64,000 nucleotides of DNA from Spirosoma pollinicola (GCF_002831565.1 NZ_CP025096.1:1860001-1924000), one strand, 5' to 3'. Positions 7,813 through 16,494 are shown, counted from the first letter of the stretch. The notes: generated by a model not told the origin, from the sequence alone. Translations and numbers: made by a program.

Positions 7813-9198
7813 ATGCTCCTAATTATCGACGACGATATCGCCATTCAAACATCCCTTTCCCTGCTGTTCAGGAAAGAAGGATTCACCGTGCGTCTGGCGG
7901 ATGGCCCGTTTGAAACGTTCGAAATAATGGCCGAAGAAACGCCGGAGTTGATTCTGCTGGATATGAATTTCTCGGTCGATACCTCTGGCGATGATGGTAT
8001 GCGGCTCTTGCGCCGGATTCGGGAGCAGCTTCCCAATGTGCCGGTCATTCTGATAACGGGCTGGGGGAGTATCGACCTGGCTGTTGAGGGAATGAAAGCC
8101 GGAGCGAAGGATTTCATTACCAAACCCTGGCAAAACGATTACCTTGTTCAGTCGGTTCGGACGGCCCTCAATCTGGCCCAATCAACACCGGCTTCGCCCA
8201 ATCGACGCAAACTCGACCAGCAGTTTCGCTTCGATAATATCGTTGGCGAAGACCCGAATCTGCTCGATATTTTAACGACAATCGGGCGGGTGTCCCCAAC
8301 CGATGCACCGGTGCTCATAACGGGCGAAAGCGGTACGGGTAAAGAGCTTATTGCCGAGGCCATTCATCAGAACAGCCGACGTCATCGGCAACCTTTCGTT
8401 AAAGTAAATCTGGGCGGTATCTCCTCTTCATTATTTGAAAGTGAGCTTTTCGGCCACGTTCGTGGGGCGTTTACCGACGCCAAAACAGACCGTGTTGGCC
8501 GGTTTGAACTGGCCAATAAAGGCTCGATCTTTTTGGACGAAATTGGCGATCTGGACCCGTCTAGCCAGGTAAAACTCCTGCGGGTGCTGCAGGATCGAAC
8601 ATTTGAACCATTGGGGAGCAGTAAATCCCGCTCGGTGGATGTGCGGATTATTTGCGCCACCAACCGAAACCTGGAAGACATGGTAAGTAAGGGGCAGTTT
8701 CGGGAAGATTTGTTTTACCGGATCAACCTCATCTCGGTACGATTACCCGCACTTCGCGAGCGGCCCAGCGATATCCCGTTGCTCGTTACGTATTTCGTCA
8801 ATAACTTGAAAACCATCTATGGAAGGCCCGATCTTCGCGTGAGTACATTGGCCCAGAAATGGCTTAAAAACCTGTCCCTTCCGGGAAATATCCGCCAGTT
8901 GAAAAACGTAGTTGAACGAACGGTTCTCCTGTCGGCAAACGATGAACTACAATCCGACGACTTCGAGCGAAACTTGCCACAAATGGCTAGCCTGGTAGCT
9001 CATGACCGTACTGCGGGACTGTCTCTGCCTGATGTGGGTAGCCTCACGCTGGAAGAAATGGAGTACCAGATGATTCAGCGGGCGATGGCGTTTCATCAAA
9101 ATCGGGTAGCAAAAGTTGCGCGGGCATTGGGCATTACCCGTTTTGCACTCTACCGCCGATTGGAGAAATTTGGCATTCCCTACAATAGTGAGGATTAA
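7813..9198 (+). CDS. Sigma-54-dependent response regulator (NtrC family activator)
   Basis: The start at 7813 (MLLIIDDD) is preferred over an upstream in-frame ATG at 7762 because the receiver core begins there. The 461 residues hold a receiver domain (Asp50 phosphoacceptor, Thr82, Lys104), an AAA+ domain (Walker A GESGTGKE at 171-178, Walker B IFLDEIGDLD at 239-248) and a C-terminal Fis-type helix-turn-helix (about 420-458). The sigma-54 contact loop reads GAFTDA at 218-223 instead of GAFTGA. It should activate the sigma-54 promoter at 1475, giving a self-contained circuit. The kinase gene lies directly downstream. Confidence 0.92.
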   Translation: MLLIIDDDIAIQTSLSLLFRKEGFTVRLADGPFETFEIMAEETPELILLDMNFSVDTSGDDGMRLLRRIREQLPNVPVILITGWGSIDLAVEGMKAGAKDFITKPWQNDYLVQSVRTALNLAQSTPASPNRRKLDQQFRFDNIVGEDPNLLDILTTIGRVSPTDAPVLITGESGTGKELIAEAIHQNSRRHRQPFVKVNLGGISSSLFESELFGHVRGAFTDAKTDRVGRFELANKGSIFLDEIGDLDPSSQVKLLRVLQDRTFEPLGSSKSRSVDVRIICATNRNLEDMVSKGQFREDLFYRINLISVRLPALRERPSDIPLLVTYFVNNLKTIYGRPDLRVSTLAQKWLKNLSLPGNIRQLKNVVERTVLLSANDELQSDDFERNLPQMASLVAHDRTAGLSLPDVGSLTLEEMEYQMIQRAMAFHQNRVAKVARALGITRFALYRRLEKFGIPYNSED

Positions 9199-9204
9199 TT
9201 CGTT

Positions 9205-9277
9205 TAAACACGGAGATACGGAGATCAACACAGAGAACACAAAGTTTTTCTCTTCTCTATATTGATCTCCGTGTTTA
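9205..9277. repeat. Imperfect inverted repeat between activator and kinase genes
   Basis: TAAACACGGAGAT at 9205-9217 pairs with ATCTCCGTGTTTA ending at 9277. The left arm contains an extra tandem copy of ACGGAGAT, and pairing continues inward after it (CAACACAGAGAA against TTCTCTATATTG). The right arm ends 11 bases before the kinase ATG. Confidence 0.75.
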
Positions 9278-9288
9278 CCTGACATCAT

Positions 9289-10569
9289 ATGCACGTCAAC
9301 TTCCGCGTTCGGTATCTGCTATACATTGTTGCTGTCCATATAGCAATGACTGGGTTGCTGTTTTTAGTCCTACGACAAAATAAGCTCCTGCTCATTGCGA
9401 GTGAACTAGGGCTTTTACTGTCCATTTATAAGGCTATTCGTATTTACAGGCAATTCCAGCAACCGTCGGAGTTCATTGCATCTGGAATCGAAGCCATACG
9501 GGATAAAGACTTTACGGTCAAGTTCGTGCCCACGGGCAATCAGGAGGTTGATGATTTGATTACAGTCTATAACCTCATGATCGACCAGCTTCGGCAGGAA
9601 CGAACGCGGCAGGTCGAGCAGCAGTTTTTTCTGGAAAAGCTCATTGATGCCGCCCCGATTGCGATTCTGATTTTTGACTTCGATGGACGAATTGCGTCAG
9701 TGAATCCAAGAGCCAGTCAACTGTTGGCTATAAATACCGGTGATGTAGTCGGGAAAGAACTGGTCGATCTTGGTTTCTCGCTACTGGCTCAGGTGGCCGA
9801 TCTGGCCGATGGTGAATCCCGAACGATGAAACCCAACGGAATGGAGACCTACCGGGTGTTGCGGTCATACTTTATGGATCGCGGTTTCCGACGGTCGTTT
9901 TTGATCATCGAAGAGTTGACACCCGAGATTCTGGCCACCGAACGGAAATCGTACAGCAAGGTAATCCGGATGATGGCGCACGAAGTGAACAACTCCATCG
10001 GGGCCGTAAATTCCATTCTCGACAGCACGCAATCGTATGTGAATGAGCCGGATGTAAAGCATGCCATTCGCGTTGCCATCGAGCGTAATGACCGACTGAA
10101 TCGGTTCATGAGTCGTTTTTCCGATGTCGTTCGGTTGCCACAGCCGCAGAAACGACCTGCCGATTTGACCGAACTGGTACGCAATGCAGTACAACTTATG
10201 CAGCCAATAGCGCAGGGTAGGGGCGTAACCCTCAGTAATGTATCGACGGGAAAAAATCTTCAGCTGGTCGACGTTGACCAGATGGAACAGGTACTGATCA
10301 ACGTAGTTAAAAATGCCCTTGAAGCCTGCGAAGCGGGGCAGTGCGTTGAGGTAGTCAGCACAAGTCAATACCTGCTTATCCGCGATAATGGACAGCCAAT
10401 TCCTGAACAAATTGCAGCTAACCTGTTTAATCCTTTTTATAGTAATAAGCCGGAAGGTCAGGGTATTGGCCTGACAATCACCCGCGAGATTCTTCTCAAT
10501 CATAAACTTGCGTTTTCGCTTCACACAAAGGAAGATGGATGGACGGAGTTTCGGATTGAGTTTGCGTAA
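9289..10569 (+). CDS. Sensor histidine kinase (NtrY-like, PAS domain)
   Basis: The 426-residue protein has two hydrophobic helices near the N-terminus (about 8-27 and 33-48) with almost no periplasmic loop, a HAMP-like linker (about 55-105), a PAS domain (about 115-210), and a transmitter. The phosphoacceptor is His231 in MMAHEVNNSI. The N box is at about 333-346 (LINVVKNALEA) and the G2 box is GQGIGLTI. With so short a loop it probably senses a membrane or cytoplasmic signal. It is the obvious partner of the sigma-54 activator upstream and closes the export operon. Confidence 0.9.
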   Translation: MHVNFRVRYLLYIVAVHIAMTGLLFLVLRQNKLLLIASELGLLLSIYKAIRIYRQFQQPSEFIASGIEAIRDKDFTVKFVPTGNQEVDDLITVYNLMIDQLRQERTRQVEQQFFLEKLIDAAPIAILIFDFDGRIASVNPRASQLLAINTGDVVGKELVDLGFSLLAQVADLADGESRTMKPNGMETYRVLRSYFMDRGFRRSFLIIEELTPEILATERKSYSKVIRMMAHEVNNSIGAVNSILDSTQSYVNEPDVKHAIRVAIERNDRLNRFMSRFSDVVRLPQPQKRPADLTELVRNAVQLMQPIAQGRGVTLSNVSTGKNLQLVDVDQMEQVLINVVKNALEACEAGQCVEVVSTSQYLLIRDNGQPIPEQIAANLFNPFYSNKPEGQGIGLTITREILLNHKLAFSLHTKEDGWTEFRIEFA

Positions 10570-10585
10570 TGGCGCAAGCCTTATC

Positions 10586-10710
10586 GATGGCGCAAGGCTC
10601 TGGCCTTGTGTCTGCTTTTCACCGGCCTCTGGCCGGAATAAAAAGAAACGTACTATAACCCGGCCAGAGGCCGACGAATAAGAGACACAAGGCCAGAGCC
10701 TTGCGCCATC
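10586..10710. repeat. Nested inverted repeat (28-bp and 14-bp perfect arms)
   Basis: The outer arms at 10586-10613 and 10683-10710 are perfect reverse complements (core GGCGCAAGGCTCTGGCC). An inner pair, CGGCCTCTGGCCGG at 10623-10636 and CCGGCCAGAGGCCG at 10660-10673, is also perfect. A degenerate extra copy of the outer word (GGCGCAAGCC) precedes it at 10571. It fills the gap between the kinase and dipeptidase genes, may end the export operon transcript, and looks like a composite dispersed repeat rather than a plain terminator because no T-tract follows. Confidence 0.9.
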
Positions 10711-10776
10711 GGGTAATGTCCGCAACTCACAGTATCTTGCCGGTAAGAATTCACCCACTTCACGCAACTCATTCCT

Positions 10777-11850
10777 ATGCAAACCCGAAAGCAGTTTTTG
10801 AAAAATGTAGGTATGATAGCGGCTGGTGCTTCCTGGCTATCGGTAGACCAACTTGCTGGCTTTGCGATGCCCGCTCCCAAAAAGTCTATCTATTTTGATT
10901 TCCACTGCCACCCCGGTTGGTCGATGACCGAGCGAAACTTTGCCCATAACGCGGAGACAACGCAAACGGTTAGCGACATGAAAGAAGGCCACTTAACCGG
11001 TGGTTTTCTCGCTTTGGTGGCTGATGCGCCCCTAATAAAACCCGGTCCTAAAGGCATCATTATTACCCGAAAATATGCGCCCGGTGATGGCTGGACAGAA
11101 TACAAGCGGCAGCTCCAGCGACTAAAGGAGGTCTTTTCGCAAGTCGGAATGCCATTTTCAACCGATCTCAATGACCTGAGTGTAAAAAGCAGCGGGCCAA
11201 TTGGATATCTGGCTGTGGAAGGGGGCGATTTTCTGGATGACCAGTTAGAGCGAATCGAAGAAGCGTATCTGGACGGGGTCCGCTCCATTCAGTTGGTGCA
11301 TTACGCCCCGAATAACCTCGGTGATCTTCAGACATCTGAAACCACATTCAACGGCTTATCGGCGTTCGGTAAGGGTGTCGTCAAAAAAATGAATGAACTG
11401 GGCATGGCCATTGATTTAGCCCACGCTTCGTTTCAAACGACAAAAGATGCGGCCAATGTGACAAAAGCCCCAATTATTTTATCGCATAGTGTACTGCAAA
11501 TGGAGTCGGATCGACCCATTGCTTTGCGGGCAATTTCTAAAGAACATGCAAAAGTAGTGGCTGATACGGGCGGGGTCATTGGGGCATGGCCTTCGGGATT
11601 CAATAAAAGTTTCGACGAATATGTTGATAATATTAAGCGGCTGGTCGATGTGGTCGGTATTGATCACGTCGGTATCGGAACCGATATGAGTGCAAATTTC
11701 CAGCCGGTTTTAACCAATTACACCCAATACCCTCAGGTTGCAGAAGCCTTAAAATCGAAAGGACTGACTAGCCAGGAAGTTGACAAAATAATGGGTGAAA
11801 ACGCAAGAGTCGTTCTGGGGAAAATTGCAAAATCCAGAACTAAATCCTGA
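10777..11850 (+). CDS. Membrane dipeptidase (peptidase family M19)
   Basis: The 357-residue protein resembles renal-type dipeptidases, zinc enzymes that cleave dipeptides. Visible landmarks are DFHCHPGW at about 41-48 (first metal ligands), EGGDFLDD near 148, a SHS motif around 239 and HVGIGTDM near 297-304. The N-terminus (TRKQFLKNVGMIAAGASWL) looks like a Tat-style or export signal, so the enzyme is probably periplasmic. It follows the nested repeat and has its own transcription unit. Assignment to the family is firm; the physiological substrate is not known. Confidence 0.85.
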   Translation: MQTRKQFLKNVGMIAAGASWLSVDQLAGFAMPAPKKSIYFDFHCHPGWSMTERNFAHNAETTQTVSDMKEGHLTGGFLALVADAPLIKPGPKGIIITRKYAPGDGWTEYKRQLQRLKEVFSQVGMPFSTDLNDLSVKSSGPIGYLAVEGGDFLDDQLERIEEAYLDGVRSIQLVHYAPNNLGDLQTSETTFNGLSAFGKGVVKKMNELGMAIDLAHASFQTTKDAANVTKAPIILSHSVLQMESDRPIALRAISKEHAKVVADTGGVIGAWPSGFNKSFDEYVDNIKRLVDVVGIDHVGIGTDMSANFQPVLTNYTQYPQVAEALKSKGLTSQEVDKIMGENARVVLGKIAKSRTKS

Positions 11851-11852
11851 AC

Positions 11853-11922
11853 AGTCGTTACTGGTTATTCGGTGACTGCCAACCTCGTAAGTAATAACGA
11901 ATAACAAATACCTAGTAACTAG
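11853..11922. repeat. Imperfect inverted repeat between dipeptidase and tag genes
   Basis: CAGTCGTTACTGGTTATTCGG on the left partly pairs with the AT-rich arm ending GTAACTAGC at 11922. Shared blocks are GTTACT and GTTATTCG with a six-base bulge. It is a weaker member of the junction-hairpin class. Confidence 0.5.
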
Positions 11923-11928
11923 CACCCA

Positions 11929-12483
11929 ATGTCTTATTGCCGCGCCATCGACACCATGCCCGAAGAACGGAAAGCCCTTCACAAAGCCTACCACGACCAT
12001 TTATATGGCTTTCCCATCCACGACGATAATGAACTGTTTTGTCGGTTGGTGCTGGAAATTAATCAGGCTGGTCTGAGTTGGGAAACTATCCTGAAAAAGG
12101 AAGCTACCTTCCGAAAAGCGTATGATAACTTTGACATAAAAACCGTAGCCACCTATACCGACGCCGACCGGGAGCGGTTGCTGTCCGATCCAGGCATCAT
12201 TCGCAACCGATTGAAAGTTAACGCGGCCATAGATAATGCGAACACCATTCTGAAACTTCAACAGGAACACGGTTCATTTGAGAAATGGCTGGAAATGAAC
12301 CACCCCAAAACAAAAACAGAGTGGGTGAAGCTGTTTAAAAACACGTTCCGTTTCACAGGTGGGGAAATAGTAAACGAATTTTTAATGAGTATCGGCTACC
12401 TGCCCGGCGCTCATACGGAGGATTGTGCTGTGTATGCCAGAGTCATGGAGTACAAGCCGTTGTGGATGCAAGTTGCTGGCTGA
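11929..12483 (+). CDS. tag: DNA-3-methyladenine glycosylase I
   Basis: The 184-residue protein matches Tag, a base-excision enzyme that removes 3-methyladenine from alkylated DNA. The zinc-binding residues of the family are present as Cys4 (MSYC), His22 (AYHD), His162 and Cys166 (GAHTEDC). The substrate-pocket stretch EINQAGLSW, with Glu43, is at 43-51. The start follows the dipeptidase stop by 78 bases containing a hairpin, so co-transcription is possible but not required. Confidence 0.93.
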   Translation: MSYCRAIDTMPEERKALHKAYHDHLYGFPIHDDNELFCRLVLEINQAGLSWETILKKEATFRKAYDNFDIKTVATYTDADRERLLSDPGIIRNRLKVNAAIDNANTILKLQQEHGSFEKWLEMNHPKTKTEWVKLFKNTFRFTGGEIVNEFLMSIGYLPGAHTEDCAVYARVMEYKPLWMQVAG

Positions 12484-12526
12484 TGACCAATTCTTACGAA
12501 TTTCATCCGGTTTGAAGCAAAACAAA

Positions 12527-12550
12527 CGTTATGTTTGTGAAGATATAACG
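12527..12550 (+). promoter_or_regulatory. ModE-type molybdate-responsive operator
   Basis: CGTTATGT-N8-ATATAACG is a 24-base dyad. The Escherichia coli ModE site ahead of modA has the same architecture (CGTTATAT-N8-ACATAACG). It lies 24 bases ahead of the first gene of the molybdate uptake operon, so molybdate-bound repressor would block transcription when molybdate is plentiful. No modE gene is in the window; the regulator must be elsewhere. Confidence 0.75.
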
Positions 12551-12573
12551 ATAAGTCGTTTCTGAACAAACAA

Positions 12574-13080
12574 ATGCAGTCTATGCGTCAGTCTACAGTA
12601 CGTATTGCTACGGTCATTTTACTAACCTGCCTGTTCAGTAGAATAGTATACGGACAGACGGTTCTGACTATCTCCGGCGAAGTAACCAAACCCTTTTCTT
12701 TACAGGCTGCTGACTTGAAAGCGATGCCCCACGCCGAAGTTGTTGCGAAAGACAAAGACGGTAAAAATCACACATACGCTGGCGTACCTCTCGCTGAGCT
12801 GCTGAAACAGGCAGGCACTACAACAGGAGCAGAATTACGGGGGAAAAACCTGAGTAAGGTTGTTATTGTGAAAGCAACAGACGGCTATGAAGTGGTCTTC
12901 GCGCTCCCCGAAATTGATCCCGAATTTACTACACGTATTATTCTGCTGGCCGACAGCGTTGACGGTAACCCATTAGCGCAGGGTGTAGGGCCGTACCGTA
13001 TTGTTGTGCCCGACGAAAAAAAACCCGCCCGCTGGGTTCGGGACGTTAAGGCTATTGAGATACGATTTGCGAGTAAATAG
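12574..13080 (+). CDS. Exported molybdopterin-oxidoreductase-like domain protein
   Basis: The 168-residue protein has a signal peptide (core VILLTCLFSRIVYGQ, cleavage around residue 28) and a single domain resembling the molybdopterin-binding fold of sulfite oxidases (ISGEVTKPFSLQAADLKAMP, YAGVPLAELLKQAG, VDGNPLAQGVGPYRIVVPDEKKPARWVRDV). It is too short to be a full enzyme, and I see no cysteine that could act as a Mo ligand after the signal. It heads the modABC operon behind the ModE box and ends 12 bases before modA. It may be a periplasmic Mo or cofactor-related accessory protein. Confidence 0.8.
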   Translation: MQSMRQSTVRIATVILLTCLFSRIVYGQTVLTISGEVTKPFSLQAADLKAMPHAEVVAKDKDGKNHTYAGVPLAELLKQAGTTTGAELRGKNLSKVVIVKATDGYEVVFALPEIDPEFTTRIILLADSVDGNPLAQGVGPYRIVVPDEKKPARWVRDVKAIEIRFASK

Positions 13081-13092
13081 TGTCGTTGACAT

Positions 13093-13836
13093 ATGAAAAA
13101 ACTAATTCTAATCCTGCTCCTTTGCCCGATAAGCCTGTTGGCACAATCGCTCCGGGTGGCAGTAGCGGCCAACGCGCAGTTTGTCATGGAGCAACTGAAA
13201 ACAGCTTACCAGAAAAAAACGGGGACGAGCATTGAACTGATTGTGAACTCATCGGGTAAACTTACTACCCAAATTCAACAGGGTGCTCCATATGATGTTT
13301 TTCTGTCTGCAGATATGCCGTATCCGGAAACATTATATAAAGCGGGCCTTACCGTCGATGCTCCCGTAATATATGCTTACGGCTCGCTGGTGCTGTGGAC
13401 AGCGGGCGACATTCCATTGACAGCTGATTTGACGATACTGTCAAATTCAGTTATTCGCCATATAGCTATTGCCAATCCGGCCACAGCGCCCTATGGTGAA
13501 GCGGCCGTCTCCTATTTGACATACAAAAAGTTACTGGATAAAATAAAACCCAAACTTGTGTATGGCGAAAGCATTGCGCAGGTTAACCAGTACATCCTGT
13601 CGGGCGCGTCAGAAGTGGGGTTTACGGCCAAATCCGTTGTGCTTGATCCGAGTCTTGCTAAAAAAGGGCGCTGGGTCGATTTACCACAAACGGGCTATTC
13701 CCCAATTGCACAGGGCGTTGTAATTTTGAAACGAACGAATCAGGGTAAAGCCGCTCAGCAATTTGTTCAGTTTTTACGTAGTCCGGCTGCCCGACGCATC
13801 TTGCAGCAATTTGGTTACCGTTCACCCGCTTCCTGA
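13093..13836 (+). CDS. modA: Molybdate ABC transporter substrate-binding protein
   Basis: The 247-residue protein has a cleavable signal peptide (LILILLLCPISLLAQS) and the ModA pattern: LRVAVAANAQFVMEQLKTAY at the start, NSSGKLTTQIQQGAPYDVFLSAD at about 53-75, and the ANPATAPYGEAA oxyanion loop at about 133-145. It binds molybdate or tungstate in the periplasm and hands it to ModB. The gene lies 12 bases upstream of modB in a four-gene operon. Confidence 0.93.
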   Translation: MKKLILILLLCPISLLAQSLRVAVAANAQFVMEQLKTAYQKKTGTSIELIVNSSGKLTTQIQQGAPYDVFLSADMPYPETLYKAGLTVDAPVIYAYGSLVLWTAGDIPLTADLTILSNSVIRHIAIANPATAPYGEAAVSYLTYKKLLDKIKPKLVYGESIAQVNQYILSGASEVGFTAKSVVLDPSLAKKGRWVDLPQTGYSPIAQGVVILKRTNQGKAAQQFVQFLRSPAARRILQQFGYRSPAS

Positions 13837-13847
13837 CCCCATTTCGT

Positions 13848-14513
13848 ATGCCCATTGACTGGGAACCTATCTGGCTAACCCTGCGCTTAGCCGGTATTAC
13901 CACCTTTTTATTACTCCTGATCGGCGTTCCGCTGGCCGGTTGGCTGGCGCTTAGCCGATTTCGGGCCAAGCCCATTGTTGAAGCGCTTATTAGCTTACCA
14001 CTGGTTCTGCCTCCCTCGGTGGTTGGTTTTTATCTGCTATTGGCGTTTAGCCCCACTGGTGGGCTAGGAGCCTGGTTGTTGAAGACCGTTGACGTGCAAC
14101 TTGTTTTCTCATTCGAAGGATTGGTTGTGGCGTCTTTGCTGTATAGCTTGCCTTTTATGGTTCACCCGATTCAGGCAGGTCTGGAAAATTTGCCAGTTTC
14201 GTGGCGGGAAGCGTCCTATACTTTGGGGCAGTCGCGCATAAAAACGCTCTGGCGGGTCCTGTTGCCCAATTGCAAGCCAGCCTTACTCACCGGTATTGTT
14301 CTGACATTTGCGCATACCATTGGCGAGTTTGGCCTGGTTTTGATGATTGGCGGGAATTTGCCGGGGCAAACGAGAGTTGCTTCCATCGCCATTTATAACG
14401 AAGTTGAACAGCTCCATTTCGAAACGGCACATACCTATGCTGCCCTTTTACTGGGTCTCTCCTTCGCCATTCTTTTATTGGTGTATGCCATAAACAAACG
14501 GGTTACGGTATGA
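13848..14513 (+). CDS. modB: Molybdate ABC transporter permease
   Basis: The 221-residue inner-membrane protein has about five transmembrane helices and the EAA-type coupling loop EASYTLGQSRIKTLWRVLLPNCKPALLTG at about 124-152. LVLPPSVVGFYLLLAF and HTIGEFGLVLMIGGN are hallmarks of ModB. Its TGA overlaps the ATG of modC by four bases, giving translational coupling of permease and ATPase. Confidence 0.93.
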   Translation: MPIDWEPIWLTLRLAGITTFLLLLIGVPLAGWLALSRFRAKPIVEALISLPLVLPPSVVGFYLLLAFSPTGGLGAWLLKTVDVQLVFSFEGLVVASLLYSLPFMVHPIQAGLENLPVSWREASYTLGQSRIKTLWRVLLPNCKPALLTGIVLTFAHTIGEFGLVLMIGGNLPGQTRVASIAIYNEVEQLHFETAHTYAALLLGLSFAILLLVYAINKRVTV

Positions 14514-15334
14514 TTGATATCGATGTGATGATGCCCCGCCTGTTTACTGAAGGTACTCGTGATCTTCAGGTCAAACTTACTATTCAACCTGGTAGCCTCA
14601 CCGCCCTTATTGGCCCGTCCGGTTCCGGAAAAACAACGTTATTGCGCTTGCTGGCCGGTCTAGAAACCCCTTCTCAGGGGCATATTACGGTAGATGACGT
14701 TACCTGGCTGGATAAAAAGAAAGGGATTAACTATCCACCCCAGAAACGTTCAATTGGATATGTCTTTCAAGATACAGCCCTGTTCCCAAACATGACTGTT
14801 CTGGAAAATATTCAATTCGCCACGTCGAAGGATCAGCAGGCTTTTGTGAATGAATTGATTGAGAAAACCGGTCTGGCAGCATTCAGCCACGTAAAACCAG
14901 ATGCCCTGTCGGGGGGGCAACGGCAGCGGGTAGCCCTGGCCCGTGCCCTGGTGCGCCGACCGAAACTGTTGCTTCTGGATGAACCGTTTGCCGCACTGGA
15001 CACCGATTCCAGTCAGTTGCTTCGGCAAGTGTTACTTGAACTACATCAGGCATGGGGTACAACCACGCTGCTGGTGAGTCATCACGAAGCAGATGTGAAA
15101 GCCCTGGCAGATCGGGTTATTCGGTTGGTGCAGGGACGCGTTCAAAAAGATGAGCTTCGTGTCTCGCGAAAATCTGCACTATCAATTGAAGAAACGATAA
15201 CGCGTATTCAGTATGATGAAAGTCAAAAAGTATGGGTAATTGACACACAATCAACACAATTACGTTCAACTAATTCTGCCTGGGAGAAGCTTCGTGTGGG
15301 CGATTTGATGCAAGTTTCCAACTTACCCAATTAA
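14510..15334 (+). CDS. modC: Molybdate ABC transporter ATP-binding protein
   Basis: The 274-residue protein shows Walker A GPSGSGKTT at 35-43, signature LSGGQRQRVALARAL near 130-145, Walker B LLLLDEPFAALD and a switch His in VSHHEADV. Its C-terminal tail of about 60 residues is shorter than the full molybdate-sensing domain of Escherichia coli ModC, so trans-inhibition by molybdate is uncertain. It closes the operon led by the ModE box. Confidence 0.9.
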   Translation: MIDIDVMMPRLFTEGTRDLQVKLTIQPGSLTALIGPSGSGKTTLLRLLAGLETPSQGHITVDDVTWLDKKKGINYPPQKRSIGYVFQDTALFPNMTVLENIQFATSKDQQAFVNELIEKTGLAAFSHVKPDALSGGQRQRVALARALVRRPKLLLLDEPFAALDTDSSQLLRQVLLELHQAWGTTTLLVSHHEADVKALADRVIRLVQGRVQKDELRVSRKSALSIEETITRIQYDESQKVWVIDTQSTQLRSTNSAWEKLRVGDLMQVSNLPN

Positions 15335-15441
15335 ATTAATTTTCTTAGATAATATATTGTTTATCAGATAGTTATCCAGTGAGGGGCTTGAACTAATAAA
15401 AGGGTTGCTCTGTTATTTAGTTACATCTGCAAACGCATTTT

Positions 15442-16494
15442 ATGCCCGATTTCAATCCATCAATTATTCTGTATACTGCCGACGCGCTTAATGATAGGGG
15501 CAAAGCTGTTTTGTCTCAATTTCCACAGGCCGAACGACTGGAAGTAAAACAACATAATCGTCTGCCGGAGTTGGGAATGAACCATTTCAAGGTGAAATCC
15601 GACGTGCTTGTGTTGGGTAAGCTGAAAACGCAGGATATAAAATGGAGTGGTCGGAGTTCGGATTACATTGCGCCGAGTCTGGCGAATGGTTGCTATGGTG
15701 CCTGTACGTATTGTTACGTTGATCGCCATAAGAACGTGAATCCCATCACACTCTTTACCAACATCGACGAAAACCTCGCGAGTATTGACGCCCATGTCAT
15801 TTCGCTGGCGTGGCCCAAACCTAAAAACCAGACAGATTCTGATTACTGGACCTATGATATCGGCTGTAACTCCGATATTTCTGTTGACTACGACCTCACG
15901 TCGGGCATTCAACAGGTATTCGAGTTTTACCGTGATCACCCCAAAGCAAAAGCTACATTCGCCACGAAGTTTGTTAATCCGGGTATGCTGGACTTCGACC
16001 CGAAGCGGAAGATACGTGTCCGGTTTAGCCTGATGCCCAGCCATGTAAGCAAACTGGTCGATGTGCGCACGGATAGCATAGAAAAGCGGCTGGCGGCCAT
16101 CAATGACTTTTACGATGCAGGGTATGAAGTCCACGTCAATTTCTCGCCCGTTATTGTGTATAGCGGACCAGACGGCGACAAAAAGGCCTGGCGAAATGAT
16201 TACCGCGAACTATTCCGGCAACTGGATGCCGCCGTCCGGCCCGATGTTCGGGAACAGCTTAAATGCGAGGTTATCTTTCTGACACACAATCAGCACCAGC
16301 ATCAGGCCAACTTAGCTATCAACCCCAAGGCCGAGGAATTGCTGTGGGTACCTGAATTACAAGAGAGCAAGGTGAGTCAGTTTGGGGGGTGGAACATTCG
16401 ATACGAGCACCAACTGAAGCGTAAAATGATTACCGTTTTTGAAGACATGGTTCGGGATGAAATTCCCTGGTGCGAGATTCGGTATATTTTCTAG
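15442..16494 (+). CDS. Spore photoproduct lyase family radical SAM protein
   Basis: The 350-residue protein contains the radical SAM cluster motif CYGACTYC (Cys84, Cys88, Cys91), spaced CxxxCxxC, followed by YVDRHKNVNPI. This group resembles spore photoproduct lyase but occurs in bacteria that form no spores, as this organism presumably does. The reaction is therefore uncertain; DNA photoproduct repair is the usual suggestion. The end EIPWCEIRYIF is typical of the family. It stands alone between modC and a convergent DoxX gene. Confidence 0.85.
   Translation: MPDFNPSIILYTADALNDRGKAVLSQFPQAERLEVKQHNRLPELGMNHFKVKSDVLVLGKLKTQDIKWSGRSSDYIAPSLANGCYGACTYCYVDRHKNVNPITLFTNIDENLASIDAHVISLAWPKPKNQTDSDYWTYDIGCNSDISVDYDLTSGIQQVFEFYRDHPKAKATFATKFVNPGMLDFDPKRKIRVRFSLMPSHVSKLVDVRTDSIEKRLAAINDFYDAGYEVHVNFSPVIVYSGPDGDKKAWRNDYRELFRQLDAAVRPDVREQLKCEVIFLTHNQHQHQANLAINPKAEELLWVPELQESKVSQFGGWNIRYEHQLKRKMITVFEDMVRDEIPWCEIRYIF

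Noticed and set aside
9865-10782. 305-codon frame on the minus strand
   Set aside because: It runs antisense to the histidine kinase and through the nested palindrome, and has no family resemblance.
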